A stretch of 64,000 bases of DNA from DATGKG01 sp963851325 (GTDB lineage: Bacteria > Desulfobacterota > Binatia > Binatales > Binataceae): contig CAWKOR010000002.1 of NCBI GenBank assembly GCA_963851325.1, positions 496,001 through 560,000 of the forward strand. The letters are read 5' to 3'. The stretch's first letter is position 1. The number at the start of each line of letters is the position of its first letter. The notes below the pieces were generated by a model. It saw only the letters and a program-made list of their open reading frames with translations. It had not been told where the DNA came from and did no database searches. This document shows, piece by piece, positions 16,921-25,343 of the stretch. Both the position numbers and the translations under genes were made by a program.

Positions 16921-18639
16921 ATGAAACTCGGCGACGTATCGGTCAAGAACAAACTAAGGCTGCTTTCGGTGCTGTTCGTCGGCGCCATTTTAGTCTTCGG
17001 GCTACTCGCCTATCGCACCCTCAACCGGGTGAAAATCGGCAGTGCCACCTATCAGGAGATCGCCGACTCCAACACCCAGCTAGCCGACTACGAACCGCCG
17101 ACTCAGTTTCTCCTTGGAGCGCGAATGCTGGTTTACCAGATGCGAGTCGACATGGCGGACAAAGCAAAACTCGCCAGCGAAACCGAATCCTTCAGAAAAG
17201 CGATCAAGGATTTCGAAGACGGCCATACCCACTGGATGACCACCGAAGAGCATCAAACCATCAAGGACCTGATGCAAAATGCCTATGCACCCGGACATGA
17301 CTTCCTGGAACTCGGCATCAACACCTACATTCCGTTGCTGATGGATGGCAAAGGTGCTGAGGCCGACGAATTCCGCAAATCCAGGATGAACACCTTATAT
17401 GCCGCGCACGAGAAGGCGATGCGCGAATTCATGACCGGCATGAAAGAACACCTGACTATGCACGAGAACCTGGCAGCTTCTGAATCTTCCTCCGGCCTCG
17501 TGATGCTGATCGTGGTAGGACTCATCGCCAGCGTCGTAGTCGCGGGACTGACTTTCTACATCGGAAACGGAATCGTCACGCCACTTAAGCAGACCGTCGA
17601 AGTCCTCGATGAAGTATCGCGCGGGAATCTAACCCGGCGGCTCGAGGTCAAAGGTCAAGATGAAATCGCTCAGATGGGTAACGCGCTCAACACCACCATC
17701 GACAATCTGTCCCGCGCGCTGACTCAGATCAGCTCCGATGCGGGCGTGCTATCCAGCGCATCGGAAGAGCTATCGAGCACCAGCCAGCAATTGGGCAATA
17801 ACTCGCAGCAAACCACCAATCAGGCCGCCGCGGTTTCCGCCGCCGCCGAACAGGTCAGCCAGAACGTCCAGACCGTCTCCACCGCGACCGAAGAGATGTC
17901 GGCGTCGATCAAGGAAATCTCCAAAAATGCCAGCGAGGCCGCCGAGGTCGCCAGTTCCGCCGCACGTCTTGCCGGCTCCACCACCGCCACCATGACCAAG
18001 CTCAGCGAGAGCAGCGCCGAGATTGGCAACGTCATCAAGGTGATCACTTCGATCGCCGAGCAAACCAACCTGCTCGCGCTCAATGCGACCATAGAAGCGG
18101 CGCGCGCGGGCGAAGCGGGCAAGGGCTTCGCGGTGGTCGCCAACGAGGTCAAGGAACTCGCCAAGGAAACCGCCAAGGCCACCGAGGATATCGGTATCAA
18201 AGTCGAAGCCATCCAGAACGACGCCAAGGGCGCGGTGCAGGCGATCGAGGAAATCACCACCGTCATCGGACGCATCAACGATATCCAGAACACCATCGCC
18301 AGCGCGGTGGAGGAACAGACCGGGACCACCAACGAGATCTCGCGCAACATCTCAGAGACTGCCAAGGGCAGCTCCGATATCGCGAGCAACATTACCGGAG
18401 TTGCCCAGGCCGCCAAGGATACCCAGGGCTCGGCGAGCGCGTCGCAGCAGGCAGCCGAGGAGCTCTCGAAGCTGGCGACCAGCCTCAGCTCGGTGGTCAA
18501 TCAATTCCAACTGGCAAGCAATGGTCATAGCAGCAATGGCGGCCGCGAATCTCGCTGGAGCGGCAACGGCAGCGCTCACGCTAATGGCCAGGCATCAGCC
18601 GCGCGCCCTCGAGAGATCCATGAAACACAAGCGGCATAA
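16921..18639 (+). CDS. Methyl-accepting chemotaxis protein 2
   Basis: A 572-residue paralogue of the previous receptor: TM1 at about 13-32 (VLFVGAILVFGLLAYRTL), helical periplasmic domain, TM2 at about 193-215 (LVMLIVVGLIASVVVAGLTF), HAMP with DEIAQMGNALN, and the methyl-accepting domain. From the VLSSASEELSS segment onward (17746-18516) it matches receptor 1 (16010-16780) at a constant 1736-bp offset with only scattered synonymous changes. The periplasmic halves share architecture but differ clearly, so the pair probably senses different ligands through one output module. Ends in a short Gly/Ser/Asn-rich tail. Confidence 0.93.
   Translation: MKLGDVSVKNKLRLLSVLFVGAILVFGLLAYRTLNRVKIGSATYQEIADSNTQLADYEPPTQFLLGARMLVYQMRVDMADKAKLASETESFRKAIKDFEDGHTHWMTTEEHQTIKDLMQNAYAPGHDFLELGINTYIPLLMDGKGAEADEFRKSRMNTLYAAHEKAMREFMTGMKEHLTMHENLAASESSSGLVMLIVVGLIASVVVAGLTFYIGNGIVTPLKQTVEVLDEVSRGNLTRRLEVKGQDEIAQMGNALNTTIDNLSRALTQISSDAGVLSSASEELSSTSQQLGNNSQQTTNQAAAVSAAAEQVSQNVQTVSTATEEMSASIKEISKNASEAAEVASSAARLAGSTTATMTKLSESSAEIGNVIKVITSIAEQTNLLALNATIEAARAGEAGKGFAVVANEVKELAKETAKATEDIGIKVEAIQNDAKGAVQAIEEITTVIGRINDIQNTIASAVEEQTGTTNEISRNISETAKGSSDIASNITGVAQAAKDTQGSASASQQAAEELSKLATSLSSVVNQFQLASNGHSSNGGRESRWSGNGSAHANGQASAARPREIHETQAA
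17746..18516. repeat. Direct repeat B: MCP signalling-domain DNA, second copy
   Basis: Partner of 16010-16780. The differences seen are mostly third-position changes (for example GCCGAGATTGGCAAC against GCAGAGATCGGAAAT), and only about one residue of some 250 differs. Confidence 0.85.
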
Positions 18640-18684
18640 GGTCGCGGCCAAAATCGTAGCTGGACCGGCGATGGAGAAACCAAC

Positions 18685-19056
18685 GTGCGTGCACTGATTG
18701 TCGATGATTCAAAAGCTATGCGTTCTATCGTCGGGCGCATCGTCAGGGAAATCGGGTTTGAGACCTTCGAGGCCGCCAATGGGCTGGAAGGCCTGGTGCA
18801 GCTCAAGTCGCATGGCGATGTCGAATTGATCCTGGTCGACTGGAATATGCCCGAGATGAACGGGATCGAGTTTCTGCAGGCGGTCCGGGCGCAACCCGGC
18901 TCCGCGGCCTTCAAAATGCTGATGGTAACGACAGCCAGCGACCTCGCGCACATCAACTCGGCAATGGAAGCCGGCGCCAATGAGTATCTGATGAAGCCTT
19001 TCACCAAGGAAGCGATGGTTTCCAAGCTGCAAATGCTTGGAATCCTGGAGGCTTAG
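18685..19056 (+). CDS. cheY: CheY-type single-domain response regulator
   Basis: A 123-residue stand-alone receiver. Asp7/Asp8 form the acidic pocket, Asp52 in LILVDWNMPEMNG is the phosphorylation site, VTT near 82 supplies the conserved Thr and Lys104 lies in LMKPF. All catalytic positions are intact, unlike the receiver at the end of CheA. Start is GTG at 18685 with GGAG 8 bases upstream. It probably carries the CheA signal to the flagellar switch. It lies between the receptors and cheB. Confidence 0.93.
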   Translation: MRALIVDDSKAMRSIVGRIVREIGFETFEAANGLEGLVQLKSHGDVELILVDWNMPEMNGIEFLQAVRAQPGSAAFKMLMVTTASDLAHINSAMEAGANEYLMKPFTKEAMVSKLQMLGILEA

Positions 19057-19059
19057 CAA

Positions 19060-20208
19060 ATGGCAGGCAGACTCAGAATCCTGGTCGTCGACGACTCTGT
19101 AGTAGTGCGCCGTATGCTCAGTGAAATGCTATCGAGCAATCCGGCCATCGAATCGGTCAGCACCGCTTCCAACGGCAAGATCGCGCTGGCGCGAATACCC
19201 CAGGTCAATCCCGACGCGGTAATCCTCGACGTCGAAATGCCGGTGATGGACGGCCTGCAGACGCTGGCCGAGATCCGGCGCTTCAACAAGGTCCTGCCGG
19301 TAATCATGTTCAGCACCGTGACGGCTCGCGGCGCCACCGCCACCCTCGACGCGATCGCTTTGGGCGCCAATGACTATGTCACCAAGCCCAGCTCGCGAAG
19401 CGGCACCGTCGGCCAGCTCGGGCTGGTCTACCAGGACCTGATCGATAAGATCACCGCTCATTGCCACTTCGACCCCAATTCCATCGATCGTAGCAGGCCT
19501 TCGCCATCAGCCGCCTCGCGCGCGACGGTTGCGCCGCCCGGTTTGTCGGTGTCGCCGGCGATCGCGAGAACAGTTCCAGCCGGACCGGTCGAAGCCATCG
19601 CCATAGGTGTCTCGACCGGCGGCCCCAATGCCCTGGCCGCCCTGCTGCCGACATTGCCGGCCGATTTAGGAGTGCCGGTATTCATCGTGCAACATATGCC
19701 GCGCCTGTTCACCAAACTTCTCGCCGAGCGTTTGTCGGGTAAGACGCAGATGCCGGTTGATGAAGCACGTCCGGGCGACGCAGTGGCGGCCGGCAGAATG
19801 TGGCTGGCGCCCGGCGACTATCACATGGTGGTCAAGCGGGTCGGCGCCCGGATCGTTATCCATACCAACCAGGACGCGCCCGAGAATTCGTGCCGGCCCG
19901 CGGTCGATCCCATGTTTCTTTCAGTAGCTAACACCTACGGCTCCCATACTCTCGGTGTGGTTATGACCGGGATGGGAAAGGATGGGCTGCGCGGATGCGA
20001 AGCGATTCGCGCGCGCGGGGGGCAGGTGCTGGTTCAGGATGAGCCGAGCTCGGTGGTATGGGGAATGCCGGGATTCGTCGCGCGCGCGGGCCTGGCCGAC
20101 AAAATCGTTCCGCTGTCTGAACTGGGAGCCGAAATCGTGCGACGTACGCGCAAGAGCGATGCTGCGGGGGGCGTGCGAACCTCGGCCGCCGCGGGGGCAA
20201 GCCTGTGA
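19060..20208 (+). CDS. cheB: Protein-glutamate methylesterase/deamidase CheB
   Basis: CheB removes methyl groups from receptors during adaptation. The 382-residue protein has an N-terminal receiver (Asp11/12, phospho-Asp57 in VILDVEMPVMDG, KP in YVTKPSS), a variable linker, and the methylesterase domain with the catalytic serine in GVSTGGPNAL (Ser185), the histidine in VQHMP and the aspartate in GMGKDG. It starts 3 bp after cheY and its TGA overlaps the GTG of cheR, showing tight coupling of the adaptation enzymes. Confidence 0.95.
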   Translation: MAGRLRILVVDDSVVVRRMLSEMLSSNPAIESVSTASNGKIALARIPQVNPDAVILDVEMPVMDGLQTLAEIRRFNKVLPVIMFSTVTARGATATLDAIALGANDYVTKPSSRSGTVGQLGLVYQDLIDKITAHCHFDPNSIDRSRPSPSAASRATVAPPGLSVSPAIARTVPAGPVEAIAIGVSTGGPNALAALLPTLPADLGVPVFIVQHMPRLFTKLLAERLSGKTQMPVDEARPGDAVAAGRMWLAPGDYHMVVKRVGARIVIHTNQDAPENSCRPAVDPMFLSVANTYGSHTLGVVMTGMGKDGLRGCEAIRARGGQVLVQDEPSSVVWGMPGFVARAGLADKIVPLSELGAEIVRRTRKSDAAGGVRTSAAAGASL

Positions 20209-21026
20209 GTATCGATCGCGAAGGATTTGAATATGTCAGCAGCCTGGTGCGCCACGATGCCGGCCTGGTAATCGAATCCGGCAAGGAATACCTGGTCGAA
20301 GCCCGGCTGCGCCCGTTGGCTCAGGAAGCCGGACTCACCTCGGTCCAGGCCTTCATTCAGCAGCTTCGGATGCCGACCGCGACGGTGATGCGACGACGGG
20401 TCATCGAGGCGATGACCACCAATGAAACTTCCTTCTTCCGCGACCTGCACCCGTTTGAAACGCTGCGCACCGCGATCCTTCCGCGGATCATCGAAAGTCG
20501 GCGCGACGAGCGGCGCCTGAACATCTGGAGCGCCGCATGCTCGACCGGCCAGGAGCCCTATACGATCGCGATGATCATACGGGAGCACTTTCCCGAGCTG
20601 GCGAACTGGTCGTGCCGAATCATCGGAACCGATTTGTCGCGCGAAGTGCTCGCACGCGCCGCGGCGGGCCGCTTCACCCAGCTCGAGGTCAACCGCGGGA
20701 TGCCGGTGCGCTTTCTGAGCCGGTACTTCGTGCGCGACAAACTGGATTGGGAAATCCGCAAGGAAATTCGCAGCATGGTTGAGTTCATCGAACTGAACCT
20801 GTTGCGTGCATGGCCGCCGCTGCCCAGGTTCGACATCATTTTCTTGCGCAATGTTCTGATTTACTTCGACGTCATCACCAAGCGGCAGATCTTTGAAGGC
20901 ATGCATCGGCAACTCAGGCACGACGGCTACCTGCTGCTGGGCAACTGCGAGACTACTTTGGGGATTCACGACGGCTTCGAGCGACAGCCCGAGGACCGTG
21001 GCGGCTGGCATCGCTTCAAAAAGTGA
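20205..21026 (+). CDS. cheR: Chemotaxis protein methyltransferase CheR
   Basis: CheR methylates receptor glutamates using SAM. The 273-residue protein shows the N-terminal helical domain (RPLAQEAGLTSVQAFI), TTNETSFFRD, the SAM-binding WSAACSTGQEPYTIAM, the IIGTDLSREVLARA acidic strand and FLRNVLIYFD. Length is normal. Start is GTG at 20205, overlapping the cheB stop by 4 bases. No TPR extension or pentapeptide-binding tail is seen, consistent with receptors that lack the NWETF tail. Confidence 0.95.
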   Translation: MSIDREGFEYVSSLVRHDAGLVIESGKEYLVEARLRPLAQEAGLTSVQAFIQQLRMPTATVMRRRVIEAMTTNETSFFRDLHPFETLRTAILPRIIESRRDERRLNIWSAACSTGQEPYTIAMIIREHFPELANWSCRIIGTDLSREVLARAAAGRFTQLEVNRGMPVRFLSRYFVRDKLDWEIRKEIRSMVEFIELNLLRAWPPLPRFDIIFLRNVLIYFDVITKRQIFEGMHRQLRHDGYLLLGNCETTLGIHDGFERQPEDRGGWHRFKK

Positions 21027-21039
21027 AAAGAGGAATGCT

Positions 21040-21540
21040 ATGGGTTCAAGGCTCGAACGAGACGACATTCATCAGCTTGCCGACCGCATTTGGGAAAGCA
21101 TGTTTGGTCCCGGATTGGAGGTACTCGACAAGGAAGCACACAGCAGCGACGATCGCTTTCTGACTGGATGCGTGCAGCTCACCGGCGCGTGGGAAGGCGC
21201 CGCGGTAGTGAGATGCTCCTACAAGCTCGCGTTCCAGTTGGCTTCCACCATGTTCGGCATGGAAGAGCTGGCTGACGACGAAGTGACCGACGCAGTCGGG
21301 GAGCTGGCCAATCTTACGGCTGGTGCGGTGCAGGCCTTGATGCCCTCGCCTTCCGAGCTCTCGCCTCCGTCGGTAGTCGAGGGCAAGGATTACAAATTGA
21401 TCATCCCGCGATGCGCGGTCACGAATGAGGGTCACTTCCGATTCCTCGATGAGCCGTTCGACATCGCGGTGTACGAGGCGCAGGCTGCCGGGCACGCCGG
21501 CCACCCGGATCGGCATCCACTTTCCGAGGACCGAGGCTAG
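21040..21540 (+). CDS. cheX: CheX-like CheY-P phosphatase
   Basis: This 166-residue protein fits the CheC/CheX/FliY phosphatase family, which removes phosphate from CheY. The diagnostic element is VGELANLTAGAVQALM, carrying the E-x2-N pair, followed by the SPPSVVEGKDY segment. Only one such element is visible, as in CheX rather than CheC. Start ATG 21040 has AGAGG about 7 bases upstream. It follows cheR by 13 bp in the same operon. It is the probable signal-termination enzyme, as no CheZ is present. The C-terminal 20 residues are polar and variable. Confidence 0.82.
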   Translation: MGSRLERDDIHQLADRIWESMFGPGLEVLDKEAHSSDDRFLTGCVQLTGAWEGAAVVRCSYKLAFQLASTMFGMEELADDEVTDAVGELANLTAGAVQALMPSPSELSPPSVVEGKDYKLIIPRCAVTNEGHFRFLDEPFDIAVYEAQAAGHAGHPDRHPLSEDRG

Positions 21541-21997
21541 TCTTTATCCAGGGGGGCAGGATCCAAGGCGTCGAGAACTCCGTAGAGCGTTCGCGGGTAT
21601 CGGGTTGTCATTCGCGGGGCACCGGCGTCATTCGCGGGTAGCGGTGTCATCCGGGGGCAGCAGTTCTCATTTCGCAGGCACTGGTTGTTGTCATTCGCGC
21701 CTACAGCTTCTCATTCTCAGGCAAGCGAAGCGCCGAACCCGGAGCGTGACGATCAATGTACCCGCGAATGCAATCGGACCACCAGATCGACAATCTTCGC
21801 ATCCATACCAATCGATTGCAGAACCTTGGCGCGGAGACTATTCCGGGTCTCATAAACGCGCAATCTGACTCGATTTGACTGCGGAAAAACAACTTCCTTT
21901 CGATATCGACCAGCCCTGCATCCTCTCCTGAACCGGTAACTCTAGACAATGAGAAGGTTCGATCGTGCAAGACGCTACAGGAGGCGTCGTAGTAGCC
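21541..21997. other. Gene-free stretch with degenerate short repeats
   Basis: About 457 bp without a credible gene. The left half, 21590-21725, holds about six degenerate units of 18-24 bp each built around TCATTCGCGGG, listed separately. The right half is less GC-rich and should contain the promoter of the receiver/HPt gene. An ACAGGAGG lies at 21977-21984. Confidence 0.5.
21590..21725. repeat. Degenerate tandem repeats around TCATTCGCGGG
   Basis: Successive units read GTCATTCGCGGGGCACCG, GTCATTCGCGGGTAGCG, GTCATCCGGGGGCAGCAG, CTCATTTCGCAGGCACTGG, GTCATTCGCGCCTACAG and CTCATTCTCAGGC, spaced about 18-24 bp. They are too irregular and have no separate spacers, so they are not CRISPR. They could be an array of protein-binding sites or decayed slippage repeats. 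Confidence 0.55.
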
Positions 21998-22801
21998 ATG
22001 GAAACCGACACTACCGCAGTTATCTTGAAGAAGATTCTAATCGTCGATGACTCCCGTTCCAGCCGCATGATGGTGAAGAACTGTCTCAAAGGAGTCACCG
22101 GCTTCGAGTTCGAGATCGATGAAGCGGATTCGGGCGATATTGCGTTCGAAAAGTGCAAGCCCGGACTTCATGACCTGGTGCTGATGGACATCCACATGCC
22201 CGGCACCGATGGCTACCAGGCGACCAGGCTGATTCGGGCCTGGGAGCGCACCAAAGGCCGCCCCTCGATGCCGATCATCGCCGTCACCGCGATGGATCCC
22301 GCGCAGGCAGCCACCAAAACCAAGGACGCGGGATGCACCACCTTTGTCAGCAAGCCGTTGAAACCGGCGGTGCTCAGCGAGGCGATCAGGAAGGTGACTG
22401 GCGCCCCACCCGCTTCTGAAGCCGCCGCTGCGCCTGCGCCGCCGCCCAAGGAATCAGGCGGCATGTTTTCCAAGCTGTGGAGCGGCAGCCCCAAGAAGGA
22501 AGAAGAGAACGTCGCGCAGGAGGGCCTCAAAGCGATGCGCTCGATTTTTCTCGCCGAGAAGCAGCGCGAGGTCGGCCTTGCCCTGGCCGCCATCGACTCG
22601 GGAGACAGCAGTCTCGTGACGCAGCTCGCCTACCGGCTCAAGGGCGAGGGGGCCAACTATGGCTTCCTCAAGATAAGTGAATTCGGAGGAACTCTGGCCC
22701 AGGCGATCGAGAGCAAGGACTACAAGACCTCGCGCAGTGTCATCCAGAAGCTAATGGCTTATCTCGCGAAGGCAATCGAACAAGGCGCCGCCGCTTCCTG
22801 A
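21998..22801 (+). CDS. Response regulator with degenerate HPt-like C-terminal domain
   Basis: A 267-residue protein. The N-terminal receiver is complete: ILIVDDSR, phospho-Asp64 in LVLMDIHMPGTDG, AVTAMD and FVSKPL. After an Ala/Pro linker (about 142-175) comes a helical domain resembling HPt modules: QLAYRLKGEGANYGFLKISEFGGTLAQAI. The phospho-accepting His of the usual AHxLKG is replaced by Tyr212, so it should not relay phosphate. I chose ATG 21998; AGGAGG lies 13 bases upstream, and GTG 21965 is an alternative. Lying between cheX and motA, it may be a phosphate sink, a CheY-like motor ligand or a scaffold. Confidence 0.82.
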   Translation: METDTTAVILKKILIVDDSRSSRMMVKNCLKGVTGFEFEIDEADSGDIAFEKCKPGLHDLVLMDIHMPGTDGYQATRLIRAWERTKGRPSMPIIAVTAMDPAQAATKTKDAGCTTFVSKPLKPAVLSEAIRKVTGAPPASEAAAAPAPPPKESGGMFSKLWSGSPKKEEENVAQEGLKAMRSIFLAEKQREVGLALAAIDSGDSSLVTQLAYRLKGEGANYGFLKISEFGGTLAQAIESKDYKTSRSVIQKLMAYLAKAIEQGAAAS

Positions 22802-22838
22802 GTGACAGGTAAGGTCACCTACTGCCGGAGCAACTGAG

Positions 22839-23630
22839 ATGGCTATGAAAATTGATATCGCGAGCGTGGCGGGCCTCGTAGCAGGTCCGGCCTGCATCAT
22901 CGCGGGACAGCTACTGGAAGGTGGACATCTCAGCACCTTGATCCAGGGCAGCGCCGCGCTGATCGTGATTGGCGCAAGCATCGGAGCATGTATGCTATCC
23001 TTCTCTCCGGTGTTCCTTAAGGCTGCGGCGACTGATGTGCGCAAGGTGGTGGGTGAGACCACGCCCGACAGCTTCGATGTAATCGATCGCATCGTGGACT
23101 ATAGCAACATCCTCAATCGCGACGGACCGGTCGCGTTGCAGGGCTCGGTGCAGAAGGAGCCTTACCCTTTGCTGTCGATGGCGCTTAACCTGCTCGTCAG
23201 CAACATCAATCCGCAAACGATGATGACGATTCTGGAGCGCAAGTTCGCGGAGAACATGCGGCTCAATAATGCCGGCGCCGAGGTCTTCGAGGCAGCCGGC
23301 GGATATCTGCCGACCTTCGGCATCATGGGCGCGGTGCTGGGTCTCATCCATACCATGTCGATGCTCAACGAGCCGGCCAAGCTCGGTGAAGGCATCGCGA
23401 CCGCCTTCGTTGCGACGCTCTATGGAGTCGGCGCCGCGAACCTGCTCGCCTATCCCATCAGTAAGAAGATCCGCGCTCGCGCGCATGCCGAGAAGGAACT
23501 CGACAAGATCGTCATCATGGCGATCAAAGGTATCCAGTCGGGTCAGCGTGGAATGACCTTGCGCCAGGCTCTGACCGGCGGGTCCACCACCTCGGCGGCG
23601 GTCCGGATGCCGCGCAAGAGCGCCGCCTAG
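22839..23630 (+). CDS. motA: Flagellar stator protein MotA
   Basis: MotA forms the ion-conducting stator with MotB. The 263-residue protein has four hydrophobic segments (about 8-27, 33-53, 155-175, 188-208), the FGIMGAVLGLIHTM segment with the first conserved Pro, and ANLLAYPISKKI with the second. The cytoplasmic loop carries charged residues (ILERKFAENMR) for contact with FliG. The partner motB lies 8 kb away in the switch operon rather than adjacent. A terminator-like hairpin follows at 23650. Confidence 0.93.
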   Translation: MAMKIDIASVAGLVAGPACIIAGQLLEGGHLSTLIQGSAALIVIGASIGACMLSFSPVFLKAAATDVRKVVGETTPDSFDVIDRIVDYSNILNRDGPVALQGSVQKEPYPLLSMALNLLVSNINPQTMMTILERKFAENMRLNNAGAEVFEAAGGYLPTFGIMGAVLGLIHTMSMLNEPAKLGEGIATAFVATLYGVGAANLLAYPISKKIRARAHAEKELDKIVIMAIKGIQSGQRGMTLRQALTGGSTTSAAVRMPRKSAA

Positions 23631-23649
23631 TAGCTCCGCCTGACCTTCC

Positions 23650-23673
23650 GAGCCTCGCTGCCCAGGCGGGCTC
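23650..23673 (+). terminator. Terminator-like hairpin after motA
   Basis: GAGCC..CGC pairs with GCG..GGCTC 20 bases after the motA stop and is followed by TTCCATTTCC. A second GC-rich hairpin (AGCGCGTC/GACGCGCT, 23716-23739) lies further on. The T-tract is interrupted, so termination strength is uncertain. Confidence 0.45.
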
Positions 23674-23800
23674 TTCCATTTCCGAGCGATTTCCGTAATA
23701 ACATTATGTAGAGGGAGCGCGTCTCGTAGTGGACGCGCTTCTATCGTCTGACCTGACCGCACCTCTCCGCGGAATCTTTTTAAGGAGTCATCATTCTTAG

Positions 23801-24703
23801 ATGACCAGAATACGGACTGCCTCTCCACGCAAAGCCGCGGCTAACCGCCGCAACGCCTTGAAGTCGACCGGACCGCGCACCGCGCAAGGTAAAAGATGGT
23901 CGCGGCTCAACGCTCTCAAGCATGGCATTCTGGCTTCGCAAGCCGTCATCGTCGCACTCGAGGGCCGCGCGGATCGCAAACTGTTCGACCAGACCGTCGA
24001 GGGCCTCGCACAGGACTTCCAGCCGGTCGGCACCTACGAGCAGCTCCTGGTGCAGGAGATCGCCGCCTGCTTCTGGCGCAAGCGGCGTCTGCTGAGGTTC
24101 GAGAATCGCGCTGCCTTCGACGCCGTCGAGCTGCCCGCCAGCGAGATCGTCAACCATCCCTACGACAAGCCCATCCCCTGGAAGGATCCGCTATATACCC
24201 AGGGCAACCAGCTCACGACCGCGGAATCGATTTACAAGCACTCCGGGCTCGACGCCATCACGCTCCCCAACCAGGCCGATACCATGCGCGTCATCCGCTA
24301 CGAGGCGGCGATCAATCGCACCCGTGAACGCGCCGTGGCCAGTCTGCGCGAGATGCGCAAGGTGCGCGGCAATGCAGTGCGCCGCCCGGCGGTGCCGGTA
24401 GTTGATCGGGAGGCAGCGCGGCGCAACGCGGCCACCGAGCAGGCGAAGATGTTGCCGCCATTCTTTTCCAAACGGGTATGGTTGAACTTGGCGGAACAAT
24501 ACGAAGAAGCATCGGTGGCCTCGGAGGCCGAGCTCGCGCGAATGGAGCGGGCGCTTAAGGCCGAAAATTACCAAACGAAGCCAAAAACCCCAACCGGTGA
24601 CGAACTAAACCGCAGAGTCAGGGAAGCATTGGCGGAAGGTTTCGGGCTCGCGCAGCACTCCGAGGACTTCGACGACGAGCCGGAGACCCCTCCTTCGGAC
24701 TGA
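23801..24703 (+). CDS. Conserved hypothetical protein with N-terminal basic segment
   Basis: A 300-residue protein of unknown function. Its N-terminus (AAANRRNALKSTGPRTAQG followed by RLNALKHGILA) matches a widespread, often multicopy family of uncharacterised bacterial proteins. The rest is charged and helical (KRRLLRFENRA, RAVASLREMRKVRG, LARMERALKAE) with no membrane span or catalytic motif. It stands alone between the chemotaxis and filament genes and need not be motility-related. Related proteins are known to me only as hypothetical. Confidence 0.7.
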   Translation: MTRIRTASPRKAAANRRNALKSTGPRTAQGKRWSRLNALKHGILASQAVIVALEGRADRKLFDQTVEGLAQDFQPVGTYEQLLVQEIAACFWRKRRLLRFENRAAFDAVELPASEIVNHPYDKPIPWKDPLYTQGNQLTTAESIYKHSGLDAITLPNQADTMRVIRYEAAINRTRERAVASLREMRKVRGNAVRRPAVPVVDREAARRNAATEQAKMLPPFFSKRVWLNLAEQYEEASVASEAELARMERALKAENYQTKPKTPTGDELNRRVREALAEGFGLAQHSEDFDDEPETPPSD

Positions 24704-24763
24704 ATCGGCGTCCACTCGGGCCTCGGTCGATACATTTTCAGCTCTCTCAGCAGGCCTTCATTG

Positions 24764-24791
24764 AAGGTAGCGCCGAGTCTTACCTTTTTTT
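24764..24791 (+). terminator. Rho-independent terminator candidate
   Basis: AAGGTA/TACCTT arms (6 bp, 11-base loop) run straight into a run of T, 60 bases after the hypothetical gene at 23801-24703. It also insulates that gene from the convergent fliS. Confidence 0.5.
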
Positions 24792-24947
24792 GCGCCTGAC
24801 CGAGTTGTCAACCAACACGTCAATGACAATCGGCGGCAGCAGGTTGGAAACAGCGAAGGCTAACCATGCTCATCGCACAGCTAGCCCTTGCTTGAATCCT
24901 ATGCGTCGGAGGTGCCCCTACCCCCGAAGCATTGGCTATGAGTCTGA

Positions 24948-25316
24948 TTAGTTCGTTACGCGCTTCTCGCGGATTGCCGCAAAGATTTCACCTAGCGACA
25001 GGAACACCTTCACCAACTGCGCGAGCTCGGTCGAGTCACCCTCAGACTTGGCCTTCACCAGCGCGCCGATCGCGAACCGATGCAGACTCAGGATAGCCTT
25101 CACCACCTCGGGAGTTCCCGACAGGTCGAGGCCGCGATCCATATACCCCAGCAGCTCGATGCATCGCTCGAGGCGAAACTCGGCTTCCGGCGCGCTGCCG
25201 CTCCGGTAGAAGTGCAGCGCTTCGTCGGTCCACCGCGCGAGGCGCGAGTAGAGTTCCTCGTAGGCTGACTCGCCATCGAGGCTGATGTTCTGATACTCCG
25301 CGTATGCGTTTGCCAT
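24948..25316 (-). CDS. fliS: Flagellin export chaperone FliS
   Basis: FliS binds the flagellin C-terminus before export. The 122-residue helical protein starts MANAYAEYQNISLDG and continues with the typical LARWTDEALHFY, ELLGYMDRGLDLS and LVKVFLSLGEIFAAI segments. I chose the ATG at 25316 because AGGAG is 8 bases upstream; another ATG at 25322 is too close to it. It lies directly downstream of fliD in the same - strand operon as the two flagellins, its clients. Confidence 0.9.
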   Translation of the reverse strand: MANAYAEYQNISLDGESAYEELYSRLARWTDEALHFYRSGSAPEAEFRLERCIELLGYMDRGLDLSGTPEVVKAILSLHRFAIGALVKAKSEGDSTELAQLVKVFLSLGEIFAAIREKRVTN

Positions 25317-25343
25317 CGTCATATCTCCTGGGTGTGCGAGCAC

